A stretch of 40,237 nt of DNA, from positions 1-40,237 of the IMG/VR virus record IMGVR_UViG_3300015360_000087, one strand, 5' to 3'. The translations under genes were made by a program, and so were the position numbers. Each line of letters opens with the position of its first letter. The stretch's first letter is position 1. This stretch comes from a virus. Below are positions 22,335 through 31,139 of this stretch, in pieces. The notes below the pieces were generated by a model. The model was given only the letters and a program-made list of their open reading frames with translations, was not told where the DNA came from and did not search any database.

Positions 22335-25300
22335 TGTTATCACCCTTCTCTTTTTTAGTTAGTTCAGCTAACGTAATTCGTTTTTCTAGCAAAGCTTTAA
22401 ACTTCTTCATAAACTCTTTAAATTTCGCACCCTCTGGCATTTGTCTATAGCCCTTAACATCTACCTTCATAATGCTAATAGTCTGGTCACCAACCTTAAT
22501 TTTAATCATATTAGGATTGCTACTATCTTCACCTACATAGCGACCAACTTGACCGTTGGCAACTACAACATCACCGGCTGCTGGTGAGCTAGTGGCCTTG
22601 CCGAAATTTAATCTCATCAGCAGGTCGCCTGCATCTACCTGCTGGCCATTACCTACATCTATTTGCTTACTCGCACTAGACAAAGTTGTAACAATCTTAT
22701 CAGGCGTTAAATCATCTACTTGAGATGTCTGTGATGAATCTGTACTGGCTTGTCCATTTCCTACAACTATATTGGGGTTAGTATCTTGTTTAGTTGCACT
22801 AGTAGCTTCTTTAATTTGATCCTTCATAGATGGATTAACATCCACCATTTCACCTGTCACTGGATTAATAACAGTTTTCTTGGGCTTATCATCAGCAGCT
22901 TTAAGTGGCTCATTAGTCATGTTATAAATATTAAATGATTCTTGTCCCGTACCTGCACGTGCTGCCTCTCCGGTATAAATATTAAATCTTTGCGGAGTCT
23001 GTTGAATAGATAAAGGCTTAGACTGTGATGCAAAGTTTTCTGGAGAAGGTAAAGTTCTATAGCCTTTTACATCTGAAACAGGAATAACACTAGGCACTAA
23101 TCCGTCCTTGCCATCCATTGACACTATTTGCACACCCATCTTGCCGCCCATGTTTACCATGCCTGCAAAAATACCGGCTTTATTAGCACTTACAACAATG
23201 TCACCCGCCGTTGGCTGTGTGGTGGCTTTACCATACTGCAAGTAAGTCTGTGGGTTGGAGTTATTAGTTAAAACAGAGTTGATTAATTTGACAGATTGCC
23301 CTACGCGCCATGATGATTTATCTGCACCAACCATTCTTTCAATAGCTGCCTGTACAACAGGTTTAGACTTACTGTCTCCCGGATACTGATCAGCAATTTT
23401 ACTAACATAACTTACCTTACTGACTCTATCAACAAGCTCTTGATTCATAGCAGGGTGTTCGCCATGCCCTTTAGTTGTTGTCATAGCCTTAGCAATTTCT
23501 GATGTATGAGCAACTTCCGGCTTTGCTACAATCTGTGGGTTTTCAGTATTAACCTTAGCATTGACCGCATTTACTCTAGCATTTTGAGTTCGTGCCTCTG
23601 ACGCATTGTCATACTTCCATCTGTCAGGTAGTAAAACCTCATGACCATCAGCATCCATATAATATAAGTAATAGCTAGGATTGCCTTTTTGTTTAAATTT
23701 AGCAACAGTTAAATCATCACTACCAACTAACACTTGGTCAGGTGTAACGCCATCCGGGAGTCTATCTGCTACTTCTGCATTAATAGACGCTCGTATTTCC
23801 ATGGCTGTAGCTCTGCCTGACAAAACAACCTCTGGTGGCAGAGCCATAATTGTATTGGCATCTATGCCGAAACGTGGAACAGTATTAACCTCACTATAGC
23901 CGACAAGGGTTTTGGTTTGATTTGCTACCATTTCTTTAGCAGCAGCCACATCTCCGGTTGCCATATAAGCATCTCTTAGTAAGGGCTTAATCATATCAAC
24001 AACTTGATCTGCAACTTGATCTGGGCCACGATACCAAGGATTGCCCTCTGGATAAATATCATTTGCAATAGTTGCTTTAATGTTATCATTTGAGAAATCT
24101 GATTCTTCATTAAACCCATTCCTGCGCTGCTTTTCAGTTTTTACATCAACGTTATAAACCGAATCTTTAATTCTTTGGATGTTTTCGGTGCTTAAACCTT
24201 CTGACGTATATTTATAAGAGTTAGATAGGGCTGACACATAAGCAGTAAACTTCTTGTCTTTTATACCTGATAACACTAATGGGTTTACAGACTGTAATTT
24301 GTTATATGCAAATACAGCTTCTTCAATTTTTTTAATACTGCCACCCTCAATATCAGCCTGTAGTCCACGGGCTAAAGATTGTACCGGGCCTTTGTACTCA
24401 GCAGCAAGAGCAATTCTGTCACCAATTGGCACATTAGTAGAACCATCAGGTGACAAACTTCTTAGTCTGTTTTGGTAATGATCGTCAATCTCTCCAGCAG
24501 AGAAGCTGGATAGATTTGACCCTGCCTGCATATCAGCAGATAGATTTGTACGTGTCTGCCAAGTTTTGTCTACCTTTACATTGGTTTTAGTATATTGTTC
24601 AGCAAGTTCAGAGTATTGCTTAAATGTGATCTTGCCTTTATCATATGCTTCCACAATTTGTGCAGTATGCGCTTCGCCTTTAGTTATGCTGTCAGACAAC
24701 GAAGATTTAGCTAGCTGAGATTGTGCTTGCTCTACTTCGGCCTGCGCCTTATACTGTAATTTATTTAAAGTATTTTGATCTTGTAAAGCAAACTTATTTT
24801 GCTTATTTAAGTTATCATACTCAATCGACGTTAAATTAAGTTCATCAGCAGTTTTAGAAGACAGTAACTGTGCCACAGAATTAGGGTCGCGCTGATTGGC
24901 TACCTGTAACGAGCCTAAAAATAAACCACTTCTAAGCTTATCACCCATTTTAGCAGCTTGTATAGGGTCAATAGTGCCAGCCTGCACCCCTGCTTGAATT
25001 CTATCTAAGCCTTGACTTGCATAAAAACCAATGTTGTCTGGTGAATCAATTAAACCACTCTGAATATCTGTATCAAGAGCATCTGTGAGGGCAGAGGTAG
25101 AATTATCAATTTGCATATTTCTTTCTTGTGCATTCGCCATGACTTTGTGGTTGGTATTTAATTCACCTAGTGAACGAGACATCTTTTCTTTAGCAACAGG
25201 ATCTTGTACAGCTTCTGAGTATTGTTTAACAACACCCTTTGAGATTCCATCTAACTCACCTGCTAAAGTTCCCGGCGCACTGTATCGCGCTGACTGAACA

Positions 25301-25644
25301 TACTTACCTTCTGGTTGCGATTGCCGAGAAAGAGCCTGTGATACATGTGCTGATGCTTGCTTATTATACTCTTTAACAGCATTAGACTGGGCTATATTAT
25401 ATATTGTTTCACTTACAGCCTTTATGCCTTTGTTAAAATACTCAACACCTTGTTGTGCTATCTGCGAGCCTAGTGCAGCTTCTTGTTGGCCTAGCTGTGC
25501 TCCGGAGGCTATAGCTTCTGCCCCGGCAGTCTGTTGAATTTTACCTATCTTAGCACTTGAGGCAATTTGATCAGCAACACCAGAAACGCTGATTGGTTGT
25601 GTGTTCGACGCTGTTGTTTCATTTGGCACTATTAACTTAGGCAT
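22321..25644 (-). CDS. internal virion protein, T7 gp15-like
   Basis: This 1107-aa protein occupies the gp15 position and is longer than T7 gp15 (747 aa). It is helical and Gln/Ala/Ser-rich at the N-terminus (ASGAQLGQQEAALGSQIAQQ), with a segment AAKMGDKLRSGLFLGSLQVA typical of these proteins. Two weakly similar modules near the C-terminus contain QYGKATTQPTAGDIVVSANKAG and LNFGKATSSPAAGDVVVANG, an internal duplication of a beta-rich domain. It is expected to lie in the capsid core and be ejected into the periplasm. Its start overlaps the gp14-like stop. Confidence 0.75.
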   Translation of the reverse strand: MPKLIVPNETTASNTQPISVSGVADQIASSAKIGKIQQTAGAEAIASGAQLGQQEAALGSQIAQQGVEYFNKGIKAVSETIYNIAQSNAVKEYNKQASAHVSQALSRQSQPEGKYVQSARYSAPGTLAGELDGISKGVVKQYSEAVQDPVAKEKMSRSLGELNTNHKVMANAQERNMQIDNSTSALTDALDTDIQSGLIDSPDNIGFYASQGLDRIQAGVQAGTIDPIQAAKMGDKLRSGLFLGSLQVANQRDPNSVAQLLSSKTADELNLTSIEYDNLNKQNKFALQDQNTLNKLQYKAQAEVEQAQSQLAKSSLSDSITKGEAHTAQIVEAYDKGKITFKQYSELAEQYTKTNVKVDKTWQTRTNLSADMQAGSNLSSFSAGEIDDHYQNRLRSLSPDGSTNVPIGDRIALAAEYKGPVQSLARGLQADIEGGSIKKIEEAVFAYNKLQSVNPLVLSGIKDKKFTAYVSALSNSYKYTSEGLSTENIQRIKDSVYNVDVKTEKQRRNGFNEESDFSNDNIKATIANDIYPEGNPWYRGPDQVADQVVDMIKPLLRDAYMATGDVAAAKEMVANQTKTLVGYSEVNTVPRFGIDANTIMALPPEVVLSGRATAMEIRASINAEVADRLPDGVTPDQVLVGSDDLTVAKFKQKGNPSYYLYYMDADGHEVLLPDRWKYDNASEARTQNARVNAVNAKVNTENPQIVAKPEVAHTSEIAKAMTTTKGHGEHPAMNQELVDRVSKVSYVSKIADQYPGDSKSKPVVQAAIERMVGADKSSWRVGQSVKLINSVLTNNSNPQTYLQYGKATTQPTAGDIVVSANKAGIFAGMVNMGGKMGVQIVSMDGKDGLVPSVIPVSDVKGYRTLPSPENFASQSKPLSIQQTPQRFNIYTGEAARAGTGQESFNIYNMTNEPLKAADDKPKKTVINPVTGEMVDVNPSMKDQIKEATSATKQDTNPNIVVGNGQASTDSSQTSQVDDLTPDKIVTTLSSASKQIDVGNGQQVDAGDLLMRLNFGKATSSPAAGDVVVANGQVGRYVGEDSSNPNMIKIKVGDQTISIMKVDVKGYRQMPEGAKFKEFMKKFKALLEKRITLAELTKKEKGDNNANN

Positions 25645-26372
25645 TACAAACCTCCAAATGACTTAAAGATATTACCTACTGCCCCACCTATTGCATCTGC
25701 TTGTGCTAATTTGGTTTTATATGTGTCTACCTTGCCCTGATATTCCGCTGATAATGCTTGGTTTTCAGAAGCTTGCTGTTGTACTAAACCACTGTACTCG
25801 GCAGCTCTTGCTTCGTTTTCATACTGCATAGCTACCAGCTCCCCTTGGTACTGCATTAAGCTTTGTCTCTGTTTTGTATCGTTGCGTATCTGAACAAACT
25901 GACGTTCTGCCATTGTCATAACTGTGTTTTGTACGGCCATTGAGGAACGAGAGTTTATGGAAATGCCACTAGCTCCCATTGTAGCATAGTTTGTGGATGT
26001 TATATCAGATAATTGACGACCTAAAGCATCTTCATTTCTACGTGTAGTATTTTCATCAAGAGCTATATTATAGTTAGTTAGGACGGTTGATGAAATAGCA
26101 GCTGTGCGAAATACACTGGCTTGGAATTGTGACCCTTGTACAGCTGCTTTTCCAGCTTCCCTATATATACCTGCTTGAAAGGTTGAGCCTTGTTTGATTA
26201 AGTCAAGGCCGCTATTCATCATGGTTAGACCTTGAAAGGCTGAAAATGCGCCGCCCAGCGCTGTGGCTATGCCGCTACCACCAGTATCCCCGCCACTGCC
26301 ACCATTCAAGTTTTGAAGACCTTTAACGTAGTCATCACTAGGTACATTCAAATTCTTAATATTGAAAGCCAT
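25644..26372 (-). CDS. internal virion protein, T7 gp14-like
   Basis: The 242-aa protein begins with a Gly-rich segment. A helical region follows that is typical of the gp14 channel protein: repeated QGSTFQAGIYREAGKAAVQG, a hydrophobic FSAFQGLTMMNSGLDL, and a long Gln/Glu coiled coil (EYSGLVQQQASENQALSAEY). In T7, gp14 forms the outer-membrane part of the ejection channel. Overlapping stops and starts on both sides indicate tight coupling with tail tube B and the gp15-like gene. Confidence 0.75.
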   Translation of the reverse strand: MAFNIKNLNVPSDDYVKGLQNLNGGSGGDTGGSGIATALGGAFSAFQGLTMMNSGLDLIKQGSTFQAGIYREAGKAAVQGSQFQASVFRTAAISSTVLTNYNIALDENTTRRNEDALGRQLSDITSTNYATMGASGISINSRSSMAVQNTVMTMAERQFVQIRNDTKQRQSLMQYQGELVAMQYENEARAAEYSGLVQQQASENQALSAEYQGKVDTYKTKLAQADAIGGAVGNIFKSFGGL

Positions 26373-28810
26373 TATTCTGTCCCTCCTTCAATGCTTCCAA
26401 AAATTCCCAATAAAGTCATAGGCAGCGGGCCACTAAAAGAAATAGTTAAGTTTGAATTAAATCCCTCTTTCCATGTTAGATTACCATACTTTACATCGCC
26501 TGTGAATAGCCCCAGACTACTGTTCATTTTATCCTGCGGGTCGCGCACAGGCACTTCTTCGGTGTTTACTGAAGGTAGGGCAGACTTATGAAATCTTAAA
26601 ACAGGTTTAACCCAACGAGCTTGTTGTCCTTGCTGTGACCCTACCCCAAGGCTGTACTCTCTAGGCAATGTGACAATGGTGGTGGTGTATGGCAGCCCCA
26701 CAGTGACTTCATATGCACGTCTGTCAAGAGTTATCGCACCAGAACTAACTGTTTTATTTGTATGGGTTGCGCCATCAGTTTTTACCTGAACCACCTTCCC
26801 TTCTAAGTGCGACAGTCCTGATATTGTAGTCACTAGCTTATGCACTTCCCCGCCAGTGGTATAAGTTGTATATGATGTTGTAGCAACAGCTACACCACCT
26901 TCAGTATTTAATTCAAATGTATTAGTTGTCTTATTAGCCACTTTATACACAAGGCCAATCACCTCAGTCATACCACCCACCTCAATCATCTTAACTAAAT
27001 CACCATTAGAAAAACCATGTGCAGCTGCTGTAACTACCCCTGTGCTAGCTTTAGTTATTGCAGTAACAGTTTTGGGTAAGGAGTATGATAGATAAGAGTC
27101 ACTAAAGCCATCAATATTGTCTTCACCTGTTGAATAGTCTAATCTTTCAACATATCGTTTGGTGGCTCCGTTGATTGTGCGCTTAACTATAACCCATACT
27201 TCATCATTGCCACCAGTAGAAATAGTTTGCACACTTTCAAAAAGGCCATCGGTTGTCCACTTAGTCCACGCAGTAACTTCTTGTTCGCGTATATATGTAC
27301 ATGCCAACATGTCGCCATCATTTAATACAACAAATAAGATCCTATCCGGGTCTTGCGCATAAGCAATTTCTTTAATGCCTGCCTCTGATAAATGCTCTGC
27401 AAGAAACAACAAATCTTCGCTGACGTAATTATCTATTTGAAAGTCGTATCTAAAAGCACTAATTTTTCTACCCGACCTTTGTACGTAAATTACTTGGTCA
27501 TCAAGTGCTACAGGCTGTTGTAGATTAGATCCATGGTAGCCGCGCACTTGTTGTGTTATGTTAGATGGTGTTAATGCATTTGATGAAGACCCGCCGTCAA
27601 TTGTAACCTCTGCACCTGTTGTGCCAAACACCAACTGCCCACGAATAGTGGCGGCCCATGAAATCTTATTTACTTCTGTGCCTGACAACTCGAAGCTCAA
27701 TGAATCACCGTCACGTGAGCCTATGCCCATTGAGTCAAATATTCCAGATTCAGAAGCCCATATAGTTTGTGGGTCATGACTGGTGCCTGCTGCAAATAGT
27801 CTTTGTTGATGTAATGTACCTACAGACGGGTATCCGTATACACTTGACCATATGCTTTCCTCTTGTGTCCAGTTGCTTGTTGCGGTAACAGCATCTAAAG
27901 CCTTCTGTATTTCCCCAATTGCCAGCACATTTGATACTAAAGATGTAACTAAAACTACACCATTGTGTAATAGCACATATTTACCTACATCTCTGGGTGT
28001 GCTAATCCATGTATTAGCTGCGGCAGTTAAATTTACCATAGAACCTTCACGTGATGCACTTGGTGTAATAGATACTATAGGGGATAAATCCACCTTCCAG
28101 TTGTTTTGTGCAATCGCAGCAGTGCTAGGAAATGCTTGTAGGATAGTACATACCACAATATAGTTGCTAGTAAATGAAGTGATAGATGCCTTGCCTGTGC
28201 CTGCCAGATTATGAATTTGTCTACCAACATCTGATGCTTCAAAGAAAATCCCAGACGCAGTAAAATTTATCCCTGTACCACTAACGGCAGCAGGGGTTAC
28301 TGTCCCTGTTGGTTTATATCCTTCTTCACTTGATGCAGATGGATAGAATGAAGTAGTAGTTAAAGCCCAAACTGCATCACTTGTCCACGTCAACTGTGCA
28401 GGTGCGTGTGATCCATGAAATAAATAAAGAATGCGCCCAAACTGCACATATGTAATATCTTTTACTTCTGTTTGTGTATATGTAGTAACTACAGTATATG
28501 GCACGCCTCCGCTTGATATCTGTCCACCGTCTTTGTAAAAACGAATATATAGATCACCGAACTCTAAAATATAAGCATTATCTTGATCGAACTGAAACCT
28601 AAGAAGTCTACTTACTTTAGCACTATCTTTAGTTGCTTCAATTTGCTCAAAACCATTTCTGCGGCGCAGTGGGCCGTGTGGCAAAACAATACAATTCTCA
28701 GCAGTTTTAACTGCATTCTTGTACTTTGCAATATCAACATGTGCCCACAGACGAGGTGTTATTTCACCTGCTGTAAAGTTGGATTGTATTTGCTGTATTT
28801 TATTAGTCAT
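26372..28810 (-). CDS. tail tubular protein B / nozzle (T7 gp12-like)
   Basis: The 812-aa protein opens with QSNFTAGEITPRLWAHVDIAKY, NCIVLPHGPLRRRNGFE and LRFQFDQDNAYILEFGDLYIRFY. This is the conserved N-terminus of podovirus nozzle proteins such as T7 gp12 (794 aa), which form the tail tip below the adaptor ring. The rest is beta-rich, including a Thr/Val-rich insert (YKVANKTTNTFELNTEGG). Start and stop overlap the neighbours by one base. Confidence 0.85.
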   Translation of the reverse strand: MTNKIQQIQSNFTAGEITPRLWAHVDIAKYKNAVKTAENCIVLPHGPLRRRNGFEQIEATKDSAKVSRLLRFQFDQDNAYILEFGDLYIRFYKDGGQISSGGVPYTVVTTYTQTEVKDITYVQFGRILYLFHGSHAPAQLTWTSDAVWALTTTSFYPSASSEEGYKPTGTVTPAAVSGTGINFTASGIFFEASDVGRQIHNLAGTGKASITSFTSNYIVVCTILQAFPSTAAIAQNNWKVDLSPIVSITPSASREGSMVNLTAAANTWISTPRDVGKYVLLHNGVVLVTSLVSNVLAIGEIQKALDAVTATSNWTQEESIWSSVYGYPSVGTLHQQRLFAAGTSHDPQTIWASESGIFDSMGIGSRDGDSLSFELSGTEVNKISWAATIRGQLVFGTTGAEVTIDGGSSSNALTPSNITQQVRGYHGSNLQQPVALDDQVIYVQRSGRKISAFRYDFQIDNYVSEDLLFLAEHLSEAGIKEIAYAQDPDRILFVVLNDGDMLACTYIREQEVTAWTKWTTDGLFESVQTISTGGNDEVWVIVKRTINGATKRYVERLDYSTGEDNIDGFSDSYLSYSLPKTVTAITKASTGVVTAAAHGFSNGDLVKMIEVGGMTEVIGLVYKVANKTTNTFELNTEGGVAVATTSYTTYTTGGEVHKLVTTISGLSHLEGKVVQVKTDGATHTNKTVSSGAITLDRRAYEVTVGLPYTTTIVTLPREYSLGVGSQQGQQARWVKPVLRFHKSALPSVNTEEVPVRDPQDKMNSSLGLFTGDVKYGNLTWKEGFNSNLTISFSGPLPMTLLGIFGSIEGGTE

Positions 28811-29421
28811 TATGAATCTCTTAAACGACTTTCATTAGGAAATATAGAATTTCTTGCATCAATAAATGTATCAGAATTTATATCTGATGAACTACTGGAT
28901 GCAGTACCTGCCTGAGCCAATAAGTCTTTAGCGTGATCCATAGCATAAGACAAAGCAGCTTTATATGAAGACAGCTGGCCTGTTTTTGAATAGATCAATT
29001 CCGCTGTTAGTCTATCTACCACAGCTTGTTGTAAGTATATATCATAAGCATTTACATCTGTAATTAAGGCAATATAATAAATATTTATAGTGGCCTCATC
29101 AGTAAGAAGTTGGCTACCCTCGATTACATAAGGAGTTTGACCGGCCTTAGTTTCATTGATACTAATTAGTTTTAAAAGTTTTGGATTAGTTGGCAGTGAG
29201 TAAGCATAACTAAATTCAAATGCAGGGGCAGTTGCTAGTTGTGCTAAAGCAGCCCTTCTGCGGCATGATGGCCATGCGCCTAAACTCATTACTTCCTCGG
29301 CAATTAAATCATAAATAGCAGAACAATCTTTTGCTTCTACAGTAGCATCAGTCAGTGCTGTAATGCGAGAAGCAGCAATTCTAGTAAGAGCTAAGTTACA
29401 AATCTGAACTTTAGAACTCAT
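28810..29421 (-). CDS. tail tubular protein A / adaptor (T7 gp11-like)
   Basis: The 203-aa protein (T7 gp11 is 196 aa) has the usual pattern of the adaptor family: VQICNLALTRIAASRI, YDLIAEEVMSLGAWPSCRRR, FSYAYSLPTNPKLLKL and a C-terminal helix ending in a polar tail. It forms the ring between portal and nozzle. It starts right after two tandem intrinsic terminators, so its expression relies on readthrough or on a lower-level transcript than the capsid. Confidence 0.85.
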   Translation of the reverse strand: MSSKVQICNLALTRIAASRITALTDATVEAKDCSAIYDLIAEEVMSLGAWPSCRRRAALAQLATAPAFEFSYAYSLPTNPKLLKLISINETKAGQTPYVIEGSQLLTDEATINIYYIALITDVNAYDIYLQQAVVDRLTAELIYSKTGQLSSYKAALSYAMDHAKDLLAQAGTASSSSSDINSDTFIDARNSIFPNESRLRDS

Positions 29422-29435
29422 AAAAAAGCCTCTCT

Positions 29436-29477
29436 AAAAAAATAATGGGCCATTTATAGATAACTATATTTGACCCA
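29436..29477 (-). terminator. intrinsic terminator with U-tract (second of a tandem pair)
   Basis: On the minus strand the stem TGGGTC/GGCCCA (one G-U pair) encloses an inner ATAG/CTAT stem with a TTAT loop, followed by TTATTTTTTT. It lies between the decoration-like gene and tail tube A. Confidence 0.7.
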
Positions 29478-29484
29478 CTAAAGA

Positions 29485-29507
29485 CTGGACAACAATTAGT
29501 TGTCCAG
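29485..29507 (-). terminator. hairpin terminator overlapping the stop of the decoration-like gene
   Basis: The perfect 9-bp stem CTGGACAAC/GTTGTCCAG with a 5-base loop is followed on the minus strand by TCTTTA. The stop codon lies in the loop. With the next hairpin it forms a double terminator downstream of capsid and decoration genes. Confidence 0.65.
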
Positions 29508-30020
29508 CGTACCTGTCACAACCATTGTGATTGTTCCAGCAGCACCTGTTGCAGCAGCTGCTGTAACAGTTAAAGCTATATCCAACATAACTTGCGGATC
29601 TGTTGTATATCCAGCTAACTCCCATGCAGTCTTACCAATATCTGCAATATCATGAGCTTCCATAGCTACATTTACACCAGCAGTATTAGCAGCGTTTAAG
29701 GTTGTAATAGCAGATGCCAATCCATCAGCATCTTTAACAGCCCCAGTTACAGCATTATAGAAACCAACATCTACGGCAATTAAAGGTGTGGCGTGTGTGT
29801 CTAAATCATCGTTAAAAATATCACAACGAGTAATTTTCAACCTAGATGGTATTCTAATCATTTTAATAATGTCACCAACATCATCTATATTTGTAGTAGC
29901 AACTTCAATAGTTTCTGTATATTGACGAACTTTACCGCCTTGGTTTGCACCTTGGCGTAGTGTTACAGGTACAGCATCAAAGCCTGTGATGCTAGCAGAT
30001 TTTACGGTTGCAGCGGCCAT
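29496..30020 (-). CDS. capsid decoration or head-fibre-like protein
   Basis: The 174-aa protein follows the capsid gene by 15 bases and shares its promoter and terminators, so it should be made at high level. It is beta-rich with Thr/Ala/Val (TETIEVATTNIDDVGD, TVTAAAATGAAGTITM) and lacks catalytic motifs. This fits a small structural protein that decorates the head, or a minor capsid protein. No family is assigned with certainty. Confidence 0.6.
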   Translation of the reverse strand: MAAATVKSASITGFDAVPVTLRQGANQGGKVRQYTETIEVATTNIDDVGDIIKMIRIPSRLKITRCDIFNDDLDTHATPLIAVDVGFYNAVTGAVKDADGLASAITTLNAANTAGVNVAMEAHDIADIGKTAWELAGYTTDPQVMLDIALTVTAAAATGAAGTITMVVTGTLDN

Positions 30021-30035
30021 ATGTCACCTCTTGTA

Positions 30036-30938
30036 TTATGTTCTGTAGCATTCAATTGAAACAACTTTTTCTTCTTGACGTCTTACTGCACCGATATCCA
30101 TAGCACCATAGACTTGAGTCGAGTATCGCTTATCATCACGTTCACTGACACGCACATTAATGTCACGACCAGTAGCAACCCCAACAGCAGAAGGAACAAA
30201 CACAATCGCACGAACAAAGCCAGCAGCATCTTTGTGGATGGTTTGTGCAAGTCTTTCACACCACACAAAACGAAAGCCCATAAAGGTACTAACTTCACCA
30301 GCAACCAAAGCTTTGACTGTATTATAGTCGGAGCTGGTTACAGAGGTTTCACTAAGCAGCCCATCAGTTAAAGCAGCACCGTCATGGACACATGTTGGTA
30401 CTTCAGACTGAAGGTCTACATTGTTCTGCATAAAGACTTTCTTGGCAGCACGCAATTTAGCAACAATAAGATCGCTATTAGCAGTACCAATATCTTCATC
30501 AATGATTTGTCCTGATGGCAGTACCACTGAAGATTGAGCATCAGCACTGTCAACAGCATAGGCATCACCATAAAGAGCAGCCAAGATAATATCATCTGCT
30601 TTGCGACCTAGGGCCATTGCAATAGATAATGAATATTCACTGGTTGGGTCAATAAGCATACGCACCTTATCTGAATTGTCGATTAATTCTGCGGCATCAA
30701 ATGTGCGCAAAATGCAACGACGACGAGAGTGTGCAAGGTTTAAGGGATCAGGGGTATCACCATGACGGGTTAAAACTTCAGATGCTTCACCTGAGCCTAA
30801 TCTATCAAAATGAGTATATTTACCTGTAATTTTTTCTGGTCTAACTACTGGAAGTAGCATAGAGCCTTTTTGTTGAACTAGCAATTCAAGATTAGCTTTA
30901 AATTGCTGTACAAATGCAACATTAACTGTACTAGACAT
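30036..30938 (-). CDS. major capsid protein
   Basis: The ATG at 30938 follows AGGTG by about 7 bases; the GTG at 30947 is part of that site. The 300-aa protein begins VAFVQQFKANLELLVQQKGS and contains ILRTFDAAELIDNSDKVRML, DPTSEYSLSIAMALGRKADD and GFRFVWCERL. This pattern belongs to the HK97-fold capsid family PF19821 (Phage_capsid_2), found in podoviruses and siphoviruses and distinct from T7 gp10. It lies between scaffold and decoration genes and has its own promoter, leader and terminators. Confidence 0.85.
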   Translation of the reverse strand: MSSTVNVAFVQQFKANLELLVQQKGSMLLPVVRPEKITGKYTHFDRLGSGEASEVLTRHGDTPDPLNLAHSRRRCILRTFDAAELIDNSDKVRMLIDPTSEYSLSIAMALGRKADDIILAALYGDAYAVDSADAQSSVVLPSGQIIDEDIGTANSDLIVAKLRAAKKVFMQNNVDLQSEVPTCVHDGAALTDGLLSETSVTSSDYNTVKALVAGEVSTFMGFRFVWCERLAQTIHKDAAGFVRAIVFVPSAVGVATGRDINVRVSERDDKRYSTQVYGAMDIGAVRRQEEKVVSIECYRT

Positions 30939-31106
30939 AGTATTCACCTATAAACTAATTAATATATGAAGCTAATTAGCATGTCCAGATTGCCCTTGCG
31001 GATCAGGAGTTTGCATTTGTCTATATCATGGACTCTTGCGAGCTACCCACTACTTCGACGGGAACCTAGGGTGCTTCTAACCCCTATAATTCCGTTATTA
31101 TAACCC
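30939..31106 (-). promoter_or_regulatory. structured 5' leader of the capsid mRNA
   Basis: About 160 bases without a gene separate the capsid promoter from its ATG. Pairings seen on the transcript: GUCCA/UGGAC (31029-31033 with 30983-30987) closes a domain containing a hairpin with a GCAA loop (30988-31004). A second stem pairs 31041-31048 with 31069-31075 (7 bp, one bulge), and next to it CUC-GCAA-GAG (31033-31042) gives a second GNRA tetraloop. A perfect palindrome GCTAATTAGC is at 30971-30980. Two GNRA loops and a long-range helix suggest a folded leader affecting stability or translation. Confidence 0.5.
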
Positions 31107-31135
31107 ATTCTATAGATACTTTTCTATAAAGTCAA
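31107..31135 (-). promoter_or_regulatory. strong sigma70-like promoter for the capsid gene
   Basis: On the minus strand TTGACT (31135-31130), a 17-base spacer and TAGAAT (31112-31107) each match the consensus at 5 of 6 positions. The predicted start is near 31100, inside the non-coding gap after the scaffold gene. Confidence 0.7.
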
Positions 31136-31139
31136 TAGG

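Noticed and set aside
30960-31090. tRNA or hammerhead ribozyme in the capsid leader
   Set aside because: No 7-bp acceptor stem with a TTC-type T-arm, and no CUGANGA/GAAA hammerhead core on either strand.
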